The position numbers were made by a program, and so were the translations under genes. From positions 1 through 26,108 of the forward strand of contig JAVCCG010000043.1 of assembly GCA_030765605.1 (NCBI GenBank): 26,108 nucleotides of DNA. The letters are read 5' to 3'. Positions 7,422 through 15,153 of the stretch are shown here, in pieces. The stretch's first letter is position 1; each line of letters starts with the position of its first letter. Under the pieces are notes generated by a model. The model did no database searches and was not told where the DNA came from. It saw nothing but the letters and a program-made list of their open reading frames with translations. The DNA is from Candidatus Alcyoniella australis. Its GTDB lineage: Bacteria > Lernaellota > Lernaellaia > JAVCCG01 > Alcyoniellaceae.

Positions 7422-8222
7422 TCAAAGTTCGAAATACGCGCCAACGGCGCAGGGGGCGTAGGCCTCGCCGAACTGCTGCTCGAACAGCTTGGTTGCCCGC
7501 GCACCGGTGCAGTGGCAGGGGCTGATCCGTTCGACCCCCAGCTCGCGCAGCCGGACCGCGATTTGTTTGACCTCGTCGGACGAGGCCTTGCCCAAATGGA
7601 ACCCGCCGAGCACCAGCAGCGGCTTGCCGTGCGCCAGCTTGCGCGCCTGCTCGACCATGTTGTCCACGCCCGGATGCGCGCAGCCGCAGATCAGCACGAA
7701 TCCCTGGTCGAGTTGCACTATCAGACCCTGCTCCGCCACCGGTCCCTCAAGTACGCCGGTGGTGAACATGCCGGGGCGGACCTCGGTCGATTCGGCCACA
7801 CGGTGCGGTTTGTGCCCGCGCTGCTCCAGCGTGGCGGCCAGCGCCTCGCTTTGCGGCTGGGGCAGATAGATCTCCAGCCCTTCGCACTGCCCCGAGAGGC
7901 CCAGCAGTCCGCCGCGGTGATCGGAGTGCATATGCGAGATCACCACCGCGTCGATGCTCGTGGGGTCGATGCCCATTTGGTCCATGTTGAAGCGTAGCGT
8001 GCTCCAGTCCGCGCCGGTGTCGAACAAGATCCGCTGGGACCCGACCTGCACCAGGCAGGAGAAGCCCCACGAGGCGCTCAGTCCGTCGTGAGCATTGTTG
8101 TCGAAAACTATCCACAGCCGCAGCTGCGGATCATCATTTGTCGGTTTGGCTTGTGCGTTCATTATTCCAATCAATAGCAGCAGCGTCGTTGCAAACAAAA
8201 TCGTCGCCGCCTTGCGGATCAT
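7422..8222 (-). CDS. Exported MBL-fold metallohydrolase (MJ0296-like, CHCTG subfamily)
   Basis: The 266-residue protein begins with a cleavable-looking signal peptide (MIRKAATILFATTLLLLIGIMNAQA), so it should act in the periplasm. The metallo-beta-lactamase motif SHMHSDHRGG gives His97, His99, Asp101 and His102; His183 in CGCAHPG, His209 in GGFHLG and His237 in SPCHCTG complete the metal-site pattern. The GGFHLG...ISPCHCTG pair marks the subfamily often annotated as dihydropterin/ribofuranosyl-aminobenzene phosphate synthase, a cytoplasmic archaeal activity; an exported member probably does something else. Its ATG overlaps the TGA of the upstream DsbA-like gene by four bases (ATGA), so it is the last gene of that operon. 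The active site looks intact. Substrate unknown. Confidence 0.85.
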   Translation of the reverse strand: MIRKAATILFATTLLLLIGIMNAQAKPTNDDPQLRLWIVFDNNAHDGLSASWGFSCLVQVGSQRILFDTGADWSTLRFNMDQMGIDPTSIDAVVISHMHSDHRGGLLGLSGQCEGLEIYLPQPQSEALAATLEQRGHKPHRVAESTEVRPGMFTTGVLEGPVAEQGLIVQLDQGFVLICGCAHPGVDNMVEQARKLAHGKPLLVLGGFHLGKASSDEVKQIAVRLRELGVERISPCHCTGARATKLFEQQFGEAYAPCAVGAYFEL

Positions 8223-9067
8223 TGATAGATTTTCCCCGTGACTCTGTTGTACTCCTCAAGCAGAACGTCGATCAAGCTTTCGCGGTCGAGGAAGCCCTGG
8301 TAACGCCGACCGTTGATGAACAGCGTGGGCGTGGCGTTGACGCTGTTGGCGTAGCCCTCGCGCTTGCTCTGGGCCAGGCGTTCGCGGAGCGCCGGGTCGG
8401 CGAAGTCGCGGGCGAAACGTTCGATGTCCAGGCCCACGGCCGCTGCCCACTGCGGCAGCTTCTCAACGCTGAACTCGCTGTAGTGCTCGTAGGCGTAGAG
8501 GTAGTACTCGTACATCTTTCCCTGTTCCAGCGCGGCCATCGCCGCTAGGCCGCCCTCGACCGATCCGGCATGTCCCTTGAGCGGGAAGTTTTTCAGCCGC
8601 AGCTCGACCTTGCCGTGCAGCCCGCCGACGCTCACCTCGCGGTAGAGCCAGGGCAGGGTGCGCGAGCAGTAGGGGCAGCGCAGGCAGAGGTAGATGGTGA
8701 GCTTGACCGGCGATTGCGGATCACCGGCCAACGCCGCGCTCGATAAATCAAACTGCGCTGGCTTGAGCGTGGGCGACATGCTCAACGCGCGCTTGTTCAG
8801 CGCGGCCTCGATCTGCCGTTGGTCGTCGTCCTCGGCCGCCAAACGGCAGACGAATTGCTCGATGCGCACGGCCAGCTCGCAACGCGGCGATTGTTCCAGG
8901 CATTGGGCAATGGTCATATCGCAACAATCGTAGAGGTGTTGCGTGGTCAAGATCTGGTCGACTAGGCCGCGCTGCTCGGCGGTTAGCTCGGCGCAGTAAT
9001 CCGCTGCCGCGGCCGAGGCGCAAAGCGCGCACAACAGGCAGATCGCAATCAACAAAGCTCGTCTCAT
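8219..9067 (-). CDS. Periplasmic DsbA-like thiol oxidoreductase with Cys-rich N-terminal domain
   Basis: The 282-residue protein has a signal peptide (residues 1-22). After an N-terminal region of about 95 residues with six cysteines in the mature part (25, 48, 49, 56, 63, 74), a thioredoxin/DsbA domain starts near residue 105: LTIYLCLRCPYCSRTLPW holds the CxxC pair Cys131-Cys134, an inserted helical domain follows, and NATPTLFINGR supplies the cis-proline loop (Pro247). This is the Thioredoxin_4/DSBA-like layout. It should oxidise, reduce or isomerise disulfides in exported proteins. The extra cysteines resemble the metal- or disulfide-holding N-terminal domains seen in some relatives. The ATG lies one base after the stop of the MauE/DoxX-like gene, suggesting that membrane protein recycles it. 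Fold is certain; direction of electron flow is not. Confidence 0.88.
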   Translation of the reverse strand: MRRALLIAICLLCALCASAAAADYCAELTAEQRGLVDQILTTQHLYDCCDMTIAQCLEQSPRCELAVRIEQFVCRLAAEDDDQRQIEAALNKRALSMSPTLKPAQFDLSSAALAGDPQSPVKLTIYLCLRCPYCSRTLPWLYREVSVGGLHGKVELRLKNFPLKGHAGSVEGGLAAMAALEQGKMYEYYLYAYEHYSEFSVEKLPQWAAAVGLDIERFARDFADPALRERLAQSKREGYANSVNATPTLFINGRRYQGFLDRESLIDVLLEEYNRVTGKIYQ

Positions 9068-9068
9068 C

Positions 9069-9524
9069 TCACTTACTCCAAATTCGGTCCAATCCCAGTG
9101 GGCGACGATCGAACGCCAGCACGTACAGCGCCGGGAGCAGCAGCGCCGCGTCGCGCACCACGGTCAGCGGCGTGATGGTCTCCCCGGCCTGGGCCGAGGC
9201 AAAGCAGCCGCAGCCGGTGTCCAGCCCCTTGGCCAAAGCGATTACCAGTGCAACGCTGAACATCAGCAGCATCGCGCTGACCAGCAGCGCTGCGGCGCGC
9301 GTGCGCAGACCGAGCACGATCAGCAGCCCGGTCGCCAGTTCGACCCAAGGCAGCACCACGGCGAAGATGTTGATTAGCCACAGCGGCACGATACCGTAGG
9401 TAGCAATCGAGAGCGCGAACTCGTCGGGATGCGCGATCTTGTACCAGCAGGCCGCGAGGAACACGCCGCCGAGCAGCAGCCGCAAAGGCAGCGCAATCCA
9501 GGCGTGTCCGCGCCAGTCAGCCAT
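9069..9524 (-). CDS. MauE/DoxX-like redox-associated membrane protein
   Basis: This small integral membrane protein (151 residues from ATG 9524) has four hydrophobic helices, about residues 9-26, 39-62, 68-90 and 116-136. The first helix carries the family pattern LRLLLGGVFLAACWYKIAHP, and the third loop holds the conserved GCGCF (TGCGCFASA), a cysteine pair likely to exchange electrons with periplasmic thioredoxins. Relatives include MauE, needed for disulfide formation in methylamine dehydrogenase, and DoxX-type proteins. The start codon sits eight bases inside the end of the rhodanese-like gene, and the DsbA-like gene begins one base after its stop, which supports a functional trio. A longer ORF start at 9548 adds only MLRTKGAT and has no advantage. 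Confidence 0.85.
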   Translation of the reverse strand: MADWRGHAWIALPLRLLLGGVFLAACWYKIAHPDEFALSIATYGIVPLWLINIFAVVLPWVELATGLLIVLGLRTRAAALLVSAMLLMFSVALVIALAKGLDTGCGCFASAQAGETITPLTVVRDAALLLPALYVLAFDRRPLGLDRIWSK

Positions 9525-10068
9525 CGTCGCGCCCTTGGTCCGCAGCACGCAGGGCAGGCGCGCCGTGGCGCACGAAGTAGACGTTCTTCAGACCCGCGCC
9601 GGAAAGCTCGCGCGCCAGCTCGCGCCCTGAGTCGGGCTCTGCGCCGTTGCCGAAGACCACGATCCGCTGTGCGCGCGAGCGGGCCAGCTTCTCCAGGTCC
9701 TGTTCAGGCACCGGCTCGAGCCAGTCGAAAGGTACGTTCAGCGCGCCCTCTGGATGCCACGCGGCAAAGTCCTCGGGAGTTCTGGCGTCCACCAGCAAAT
9801 TATGCCCCGGACGCGCATCGACCTGGGCGGCATCAAGCGGCTCGGCCTGCCCCACGGGCTCGGGGCAGGGCACGAACACTTGGTACTCATGATCAGCCAC
9901 CAGCGGCAGCGAGTGCTCGCGTAGCCCGTTGAACCCCAGGGCCAGGGCCGCGCTGATCAGCACGATCAGCAGCGCGTCGCGCACGATGGCGGCCGGGCTC
10001 AGCGGCTTACTCCACGCACGACGAGCTCCCGCGCGCCGCGTCGTCTTGGCGCAATAGCTCGCGCACAT
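9517..10068 (-). CDS. Membrane-anchored rhodanese-like domain protein lacking the catalytic cysteine
   Basis: The 183-residue protein has one hydrophobic helix near residues 29-48, then a periplasmic rhodanese domain (about 75-175): VDARTPEDFAAWHPEGALNVPF is a textbook rhodanese motif, and LARELSGAGLKNVYFVRHG is its closing half. The active-site loop, where family members have a cysteine after the beta strand (consensus V-[YF]-C-xx-G-x-R-S), reads VVFGNGAEPDSGRE, with Gly140 at the cysteine position. The fold is intact but sulfurtransferase chemistry through that residue is not possible. The first 60 bases overlap the end of the TPR/barrel gene; ATG 10068 has only a weak AGGA, and GTG 9984 just before the helix is an alternative start. 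Its 3' end overlaps the MauE/DoxX-like gene by eight bases. Confidence 0.78.
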   Translation of the reverse strand: MCASYCAKTTRRAGARRAWSKPLSPAAIVRDALLIVLISAALALGFNGLREHSLPLVADHEYQVFVPCPEPVGQAEPLDAAQVDARPGHNLLVDARTPEDFAAWHPEGALNVPFDWLEPVPEQDLEKLARSRAQRIVVFGNGAEPDSGRELARELSGAGLKNVYFVRHGAPALRAADQGRDDG

Positions 10069-11551
10069 CGTCCTGATAGCCGCTGTCGCTCGTCAGCCCG
10101 TAATCCAGCGGCACGTGTCGCAATCCTTTGGCGCGCCGCGGCCGCCAGGGGTTGAACTCACCGCGCCACGAGAGGCTCAGCCGCGCCTCGTGGTTCACGA
10201 ACGAGTAGCGCTCAACCGTGCTGTGGCGGTCGGTGTAGCGGTAGCTCAGACCCAGGCGCAGCCCCTTGTACGAGGGGCTGTACAGCGCTGGCGCCACGCG
10301 TAGCATGCTGTCGCGCCGCGCGTCGTCGGGCTCGAAATAGTCCTCGGAGCTTTGGTAGTCGTCGAGGATTCCGGCAACCGCCACGCGCAGCAGACCGTCG
10401 CGATAATAGGTCCAGCTCGGCGCGATCAGCAGCGAGCCGCCCAGCAGGTCGTAGGCCTCGATCCGCGCATTAAAAACCCGGCCCGAGGCCACGGCGCTCA
10501 GCGCCAGTCCGGCCGGCAGACCCGCGCGGATTGCCGCGCCCAGGTCGTACTCAAAGCGCGTGCGCGCCCGCTCGCGGAAAAAACGCCTGCCGCCGCCGCC
10601 GAAAACCAACAGCCACGACCAGGGCTCGAACTCGAGCTCGCCGCGATGGGCCTCGATGTACCAGCGCGGTCCCGGGTCGTAGACGTCCGCGCCGCGCAGC
10701 ACGGTGTTCTCGTTGGCGTAGTACAGGCCCAGGCGCGCGCCCGCGTTGCCGACGATCAGTCCCGCGCGTCCGTTCAACACGTAATAGCCCGCGTCGTCGG
10801 CATCGGGCTGGGTGTAGGCCTTGAGCCGCAGGCTGTACTCGGCGCTCGGCCGCAGCAGCCGGTGCAAGGGCCAGGTCAGCCGCGCGTCGTGGCGCAACGC
10901 GACGAAAGCCGATTCGACCTCGTCCTGCTGGTCCTCGGCCACCGATGATTGCAGCGCGTTGGACTCCCAACCGCCTCCGGCCTCGAGGGTCAGCACCAGT
11001 GGGACTATCCAGCCGCGGTCCAGGCTGCGCAGATAGTCCAGCAGGTCGCGGTCCTCCTGGTACATCCGTTTGGCCTTGCGCGCGCTACGCAGATTATCCA
11101 AAGCCGGTTCGTCCTCGCCCGCGAGCCGATTGAGCATAGCGCGCAGCAGCAAGGTCCGCGCCCGCAGCGGTCCCTCGTCCGCTAAAGCCGCCGCGTCCAG
11201 TGCGTCGCGCGCCTGGTCGAGTTGGGCGTCCTGGATCTGCAGCCAGGCAATCCAGCACGCGCTTTGGGCATCGCCCGTATGGGCCAGGTGTTCGTTGAGA
11301 GTACGCAGCGCCCAGAAGCGGTTGCCCTCGGCCAGGTAGGACGCGGCCAGCAGCCGCGCCAGCGTTCCGTCGTCGGGGTCAACGGCCAGCGCGGGTTTGA
11401 GCAGGTTGATCGCCTGCCGCGCTTGGCCCTGATCGAGCAGTGTGGTCGCACAGTCGAACACGTCGCCTTGGCAATCGTCGGCAGCGGCCGCGGCGCAGCA
11501 CACCAACAGCGCGGCCATTAGGACGATCAGGCACAGACCGCGCGCGTTCAT
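10007..11551 (-). CDS. Exported TPR protein with C-terminal outer-membrane beta-barrel
   Basis: This 514-residue protein has a signal peptide (residues 1-24), a helical N-terminal part with TPR-like repeats (about 30-170, with the alternating A/L/Y pattern of TPR helices, for example GQARQAINLLKPALAVDPDD) and, from about residue 185, alternating aromatic/hydrophobic strands rich in Tyr, Arg and Gly that look like a 12-to-16-strand beta-barrel. LTLEAGGGWESNA is typical of the first strand in such TPR-barrel proteins, which sit in the outer membrane and act in secretion or surface display. The barrel does not end in Phe/Tyr: a 40-residue soluble tail follows. The gene is third-to-last in overlap distance from its partners: it starts eight bases after the FGE-like lipoprotein gene and overlaps the rhodanese-like gene by 62 bases. 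The barrel call is by eye. Confidence 0.72.
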   Translation of the reverse strand: MNARGLCLIVLMAALLVCCAAAAADDCQGDVFDCATTLLDQGQARQAINLLKPALAVDPDDGTLARLLAASYLAEGNRFWALRTLNEHLAHTGDAQSACWIAWLQIQDAQLDQARDALDAAALADEGPLRARTLLLRAMLNRLAGEDEPALDNLRSARKAKRMYQEDRDLLDYLRSLDRGWIVPLVLTLEAGGGWESNALQSSVAEDQQDEVESAFVALRHDARLTWPLHRLLRPSAEYSLRLKAYTQPDADDAGYYVLNGRAGLIVGNAGARLGLYYANENTVLRGADVYDPGPRWYIEAHRGELEFEPWSWLLVFGGGGRRFFRERARTRFEYDLGAAIRAGLPAGLALSAVASGRVFNARIEAYDLLGGSLLIAPSWTYYRDGLLRVAVAGILDDYQSSEDYFEPDDARRDSMLRVAPALYSPSYKGLRLGLSYRYTDRHSTVERYSFVNHEARLSLSWRGEFNPWRPRRAKGLRHVPLDYGLTSDSGYQDDVRELLRQDDAARGSSSCVE

Positions 11552-11558
11552 CCGGCGG

Positions 11559-12365
11559 CTACTCCGGGATCCAGCAACAGCGGAAGCCGACGGCCAGCGG
11601 GGCCCAGGTCTCGGGCACGTAGTCGCATTGGTGCAGCTTGGCCGAGTCGCGGCAGTTGTAGGCGCCGCCGCGCACCTTGGTCACGTTGCCCGCCGCGACC
11701 TGCTCCCAAAGATTGCCGTTGAGGTCGTAGACGCCGAAGCCATTGGTGCACTCGGGGAACGATCCGCTGGGCGTCAGGTGCTGCTTATTATCGCCAAAGG
11801 CGTCGATGCCGTTGCAGGAGTAGGGGTCGTAATCGTCGCCGTAGGCATAGTCCGTGTCGTACGGCCCGCGGCAGGCGAATTGCCACTGCTGGGGCGTACA
11901 CAGTTGTTTGCCCGCGGCAACGCAGGCCTGCTGGGCCGACTCGTTGTTCAGCTCTTTCCAGGGCAGCACTCCGACGCGCGAGGTCGCGTACGATTCGTCA
12001 ACGCCGAAGTCCTCAGCCGTGGCGTCGGGCCGCGACGCCTCGTAGATATCAATGCAATAAGAGTCGAGCACCGAGGCCGAGCCTTGGGGGCAATCCAGCG
12101 GCTCGTCCCCGGCCGCGGGCTCGCAAAGGTGGCCGCGGCAGAGGAAGCCGATTCCGCAGTCCTTGTCGTTGTCGCACTCGTAGACGCATTGACCCTGAGC
12201 GTCGCAGACCTTGGGCTCTTCGCAGTCGCCGTTGTCAAAGCACTTCTCGTCAACCGCGCAGCCGGACCCAAAGAGCTGAAGCAGCCCGACGCACAACGCT
12301 GTCAGCGCGACGAGCAACACGACCGGCGCGGCCACGATCAGCCTGTGTTTAACGCATGAACGCAT
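11559..12365 (-). CDS. Cys-rich lipoprotein with formylglycine-generating-enzyme-like (SUMF1) domain
   Basis: This 268-residue protein has a long hydrophobic leader (residues 10-32) ending in LFGSGC, a plausible lipobox with Cys36. Then come two tandem six-cysteine-type repeats (about 37-81), each of the form C-x4-DC-x5-C-x5-C, familiar from delta-proteobacterial and myxobacterial surface lipoproteins. The C-terminal domain (about 90-268) is FGE/SUMF1-like: SYCIDIYEAS, AGKQLCTPQQWQFACRG, GVYDLNGNLWEQV and RGGAYNC...GFRCCW follow the family order. True FGE has two active-site cysteines five residues apart; here the matching region has YNC and a second cysteine nine residues on, so catalytic activity is doubtful. 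Many bacterial paralogues are structural or ligand-binding. It opens the envelope operon, behind a hairpin terminator for the upstream gene. ATG 12365 has no strong ribosome site. Confidence 0.8.
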   Translation of the reverse strand: MRSCVKHRLIVAAPVVLLVALTALCVGLLQLFGSGCAVDEKCFDNGDCEEPKVCDAQGQCVYECDNDKDCGIGFLCRGHLCEPAAGDEPLDCPQGSASVLDSYCIDIYEASRPDATAEDFGVDESYATSRVGVLPWKELNNESAQQACVAAGKQLCTPQQWQFACRGPYDTDYAYGDDYDPYSCNGIDAFGDNKQHLTPSGSFPECTNGFGVYDLNGNLWEQVAAGNVTKVRGGAYNCRDSAKLHQCDYVPETWAPLAVGFRCCWIPE

Positions 12366-12400
12366 GGTACGAAGCAGAATACTCCAACGACCGGTCTGCG

Positions 12401-12423
12401 GAAAAGGGCAGCTCTAAGCTGCC
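12401..12423 (-). terminator. Intrinsic terminator after the B12 radical SAM gene
   Basis: On the minus strand the palindrome GGCAGCT-TAG-AGCTGCC (12423-12407) is followed by CTTTTC. The stem begins at the last base of the stop codon region of the radical SAM gene. The T-run is short, so it may be a weak terminator, but it marks a likely break between the radical SAM pair and the envelope operon. It has the same geometry as the palindromes at 2298-2314 and 2414-2430. Confidence 0.55.
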
Positions 12424-14015
12424 TACTTCTCGTACCAGCTGGGTTTCCACAGGCTGCTCACTGCGGCGAAGCCCGAGAAGGTCTTGCGGCCGAGGATCGC
12501 GTGCCAAAGGTCGAGCAGCAGTACGCGGGTGATGCTCAGCGCAAACCACCAGTGCAAACGGCGGCGGATCTTGATCCGGCTGAACATCCCGCGCAGATAG
12601 CGCAACGGCTGCTTGGTCACGAACTCGAGGGTGATTTGCTCGGTGCCCTTGGCGATCTGTTTGCGGCTGATGTATTGCGAGGCCATCACCGGGTAGAACA
12701 TGTCGAACTTGGAGAAGTCCTTTTCCTCGAGCAACGGCGAATCTTTGTACTGCTCCCACAACTCGGTGCCCGGGTAGGGCATCAGCGGGTGGAACGCGGC
12801 GAAGTCCAAATGCGTGCGCCGCACGTACTTGCCCAACGAACGCAGGCTCTGCTCGGTCTCGGTGGGGATGCCGGTCATCCAGGTGGCCTGACGGAAGACC
12901 GTGGGGTACTCGCGTTCGAGCAGATGGCAGACCTCGAGGATCGAGTCGCGCCGCGCGTCGGTCTTGCCCACCAGTCTCAGGTCCTCCTCGGTCTCGCGCT
13001 CGGCTCCGAGCAGCACGTGCGAGAGCCCGGAGTCGACCATCGTGCGCAGCACTCCGCTCTCGTGCTGTTGCAGCAGGATGTCCGGACGGCAGAACGCCCA
13101 CCAGCCCAGCTTGTATCCGCGCTCGAGTATCCCGCCGCAGATCTGCTCCATCAGCGTTGAATCGTAATTCCAGGTGGCGTCGACCCAGAACAGGTAGCGG
13201 ATCTTGTATTGGTTGTAGAGCAGGTCGATTTCTTGGAGCACCCGCTCGCCGGACTTGGCGCGAATGCGCGGGGTGAGCTGCTCCTGGCCGTTGACCAGAT
13301 GGTGCTCGCCCTCGAGGTATGACCACGAGCAGAAGTTGCACTTGTAGGGGCAGCCGCGCTGGGCCTGGATCGTGATCGCCCGCGGCCAGAGCATGCCGAA
13401 CGGCGCGTACTTGTCGATCGGCGTGAGGTCGTAGGCCGGGATCGGCAGGCTGTCCAGCGGCTGGATCAGCGGCAGCGGCTCGGTCTTGACCACCTGTTGG
13501 CCGTCGAAGTACGCCAAGTTGCCCACCTGCCGCAGATCACCGCCGTCGCGCAGCGCGCACAGCAGTTGGCGCAACGCCTCCTCGCCCTCCCAGCGGATGA
13601 CAAAGTCGAGCTCCGGGTAGTTCGACAGCGAGTAATCGGGCATCGCGGAGTGGAAGTGCCCGCCGCCCACAGTGACGATCTGCGGGTCGATCTGCTTGGC
13701 CAAGCGCACCAGGCGCATGCCCTCCTTCATGTAGCAGATCATGTCGCCCACGCCGATCACGTCGGGTCGTTTTTCGCGCACGATGCGTTCGAGTTTTTTC
13801 CAGCCGATCTTCAGCGGCGGGCAGTCGAGGATTTCGACCTGCACTCCGGTCATCTTTTCGCGCAGCCAGGCGGCCAAACAGGGGAAGCCCAGGGGCAGCA
13901 GGAAATTGTCCGACTCGTTGATGATCGGCCACAGGTAGGACGGCGGCCTGACCAGCAGAACCTTAATCAGCTCTTTGCCGAACAACGGGCTGCGTTCGCT
14001 ATCAGTTGATCGCAT
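12423..14015 (-). CDS. B12-binding-domain radical SAM protein
   Basis: The protein has 530 residues from ATG 14015, supported by GGAGG eight bases upstream and a 14-base overlap with the preceding radical SAM gene. Residues 17-150 form a cobalamin-binding-type Rossmann domain (KVLLVRPPSY, PLGFPCLAAWL, DVIGVGD, VGGGHFHSAMPD). The DxHxxG motif that supplies the lower cobalt ligand in classical B12 proteins is absent; the site reads DMICYMKEG. The radical SAM domain (about 213-440) has the cluster motif RGCPYKCNFCSW (Cys222, Cys226, Cys229). A basic, hydrophobic C-terminal tail (about 455-530) resembles the membrane-associating tails of the BchE-like group. Such enzymes often methylate or rearrange unreactive carbons. 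Its substrate may be shared with the coupled SPASM enzyme upstream. Longer ORF starts are rejected because they read inside the neighbouring gene. Confidence 0.88.
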   Translation of the reverse strand: MRSTDSERSPLFGKELIKVLLVRPPSYLWPIINESDNFLLPLGFPCLAAWLREKMTGVQVEILDCPPLKIGWKKLERIVREKRPDVIGVGDMICYMKEGMRLVRLAKQIDPQIVTVGGGHFHSAMPDYSLSNYPELDFVIRWEGEEALRQLLCALRDGGDLRQVGNLAYFDGQQVVKTEPLPLIQPLDSLPIPAYDLTPIDKYAPFGMLWPRAITIQAQRGCPYKCNFCSWSYLEGEHHLVNGQEQLTPRIRAKSGERVLQEIDLLYNQYKIRYLFWVDATWNYDSTLMEQICGGILERGYKLGWWAFCRPDILLQQHESGVLRTMVDSGLSHVLLGAERETEEDLRLVGKTDARRDSILEVCHLLEREYPTVFRQATWMTGIPTETEQSLRSLGKYVRRTHLDFAAFHPLMPYPGTELWEQYKDSPLLEEKDFSKFDMFYPVMASQYISRKQIAKGTEQITLEFVTKQPLRYLRGMFSRIKIRRRLHWWFALSITRVLLLDLWHAILGRKTFSGFAAVSSLWKPSWYEK

Positions 14016-15090
14016 GGAACGTGACCTCCATCTGCAGTTTACGCGCCCAGTGTTCCAGGCGCATGCCCCAGCGCCGGGCGCTGATCGCGTCGGCGAGGAA
14101 GCTGGGGTAGGCCAGCAGCGGCAGCGGTTTGGCCGAGCGGCACGAGTAGCAGTCCAATCCCGGGTAGCGGCCACGCTCGAGGTGCCCGCGGCGTACGCGG
14201 GTCATAATCGGTCCGGTCCAGAACTCGTGCAGCGTGGTTTGAAACAAGTTGGCCAACGGCTTGCCGCCAAGTCCGGCCGCGCAGCACGGGTAGAGCCCGC
14301 CGTCCGCGCGGACCAGGGCCGGTCCCTGCCACAGAAACGGGCATGGTCCGCTCGATGCGTGCTCGTTTTCGCGGATCGCCGCGCGGTCGGCCAGGCTGCC
14401 GAACTCGTCGCTGACGATCCGCACGTCGTCGATTCCGCGCTCGCGCCAGTAGCTGCGCAACGAGCCGGCCTCGGCCAGGTTGCGACTGTCGGCGACCATT
14501 TTGACAAAGGCCAGCGGCCGCCTGCGATCGCCCTGGGCGATCTGTATAAAGCGAATGATGTTGCGCACGGTCTCGGCGTAGCGCGCGCCGGGGCGCGCTT
14601 GCTCGTAGACCTCGGGCTGCAGCGAGTCCACCGAAAAGGTGATCGCGCTCAGTCCGGCGTCGATCAGCTCGCGGCAGGCGCGTTCGTCCAGCAGTGTGGC
14701 GTTGGTCGAAACGTGGGTTCTGATTCCCACATCGCTGCAAAGAGCGATGCGCTCGGACAGCAGCGGATCGAGCAGCGGCTCGCCCATGCCGAAAAGGTTG
14801 ATCAGGTTGATTCGGCCCTGGCCCTGCTCGACCAGCGAGCGAAACGGCTCCATCGGCAGCACGCGCTCGCCGATGGCGTCGTAGCGGCGGAAGCAGCCGC
14901 GACAGCGAAGGTTGCAGCGGGTGGTGGTCTCGACCGTGACCACCGACGGGCCGCTGCGCGGGGCGGGCTTGCGCAGCAGGAAATCGCTCATCAGCCGCAG
15001 GCGGCCTCCGATGTTGCGAGGTCCGTTCATCGAGGCGATGCGTCCCGGATCGTCATAGCCTTTTGTACTGCGCCCCGATGAGTGTGGCAA
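14002..15090 (-). CDS. Radical SAM/SPASM domain protein
   Basis: This radical SAM enzyme has the cluster motif TTTRCNLRCRGCFRR (Cys59, Cys63, Cys66 when counted from the TTG at 15090), FGMGEPLLDP as the GGEP-like SAM-binding motif, and a C-terminal SPASM-type cysteine region: GPCPFLW, GGLYPCCAAG and GLDCYSCRS. SPASM enzymes hold one or two extra 4Fe-4S clusters and often modify peptides or proteins, but many act on other substrates. Two starts are possible: TTG 15090, ten bases after AGGAG, or ATG 15030 (342 residues), which has no clear ribosome site. Its end overlaps the B12 radical SAM gene by 14 bases, so the two are co-translated. A related radical SAM gene lies divergently next door. 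No short Cys- or Gly-rich precursor peptide gene is visible nearby. Confidence 0.87.
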   Translation of the reverse strand: MPHSSGRSTKGYDDPGRIASMNGPRNIGGRLRLMSDFLLRKPAPRSGPSVVTVETTTRCNLRCRGCFRRYDAIGERVLPMEPFRSLVEQGQGRINLINLFGMGEPLLDPLLSERIALCSDVGIRTHVSTNATLLDERACRELIDAGLSAITFSVDSLQPEVYEQARPGARYAETVRNIIRFIQIAQGDRRRPLAFVKMVADSRNLAEAGSLRSYWRERGIDDVRIVSDEFGSLADRAAIRENEHASSGPCPFLWQGPALVRADGGLYPCCAAGLGGKPLANLFQTTLHEFWTGPIMTRVRRGHLERGRYPGLDCYSCRSAKPLPLLAYPSFLADAISARRWGMRLEHWARKLQMEVTFHAIN

Positions 15091-15153
15091 GCGGCGGCGT
15101 CTCCTGGGATGCGGTGACCCAGCATGCTATTTTGGGCGCTGACGGAGTGTAAT

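Noticed and set aside
15031-15153. A possible RiPP precursor gene between the divergent radical SAM genes.
   Set aside because: The interval is at most 123 bases and is partly coding. No short frame with a ribosome site and a Cys-, Gly- or Thr-rich core was found.
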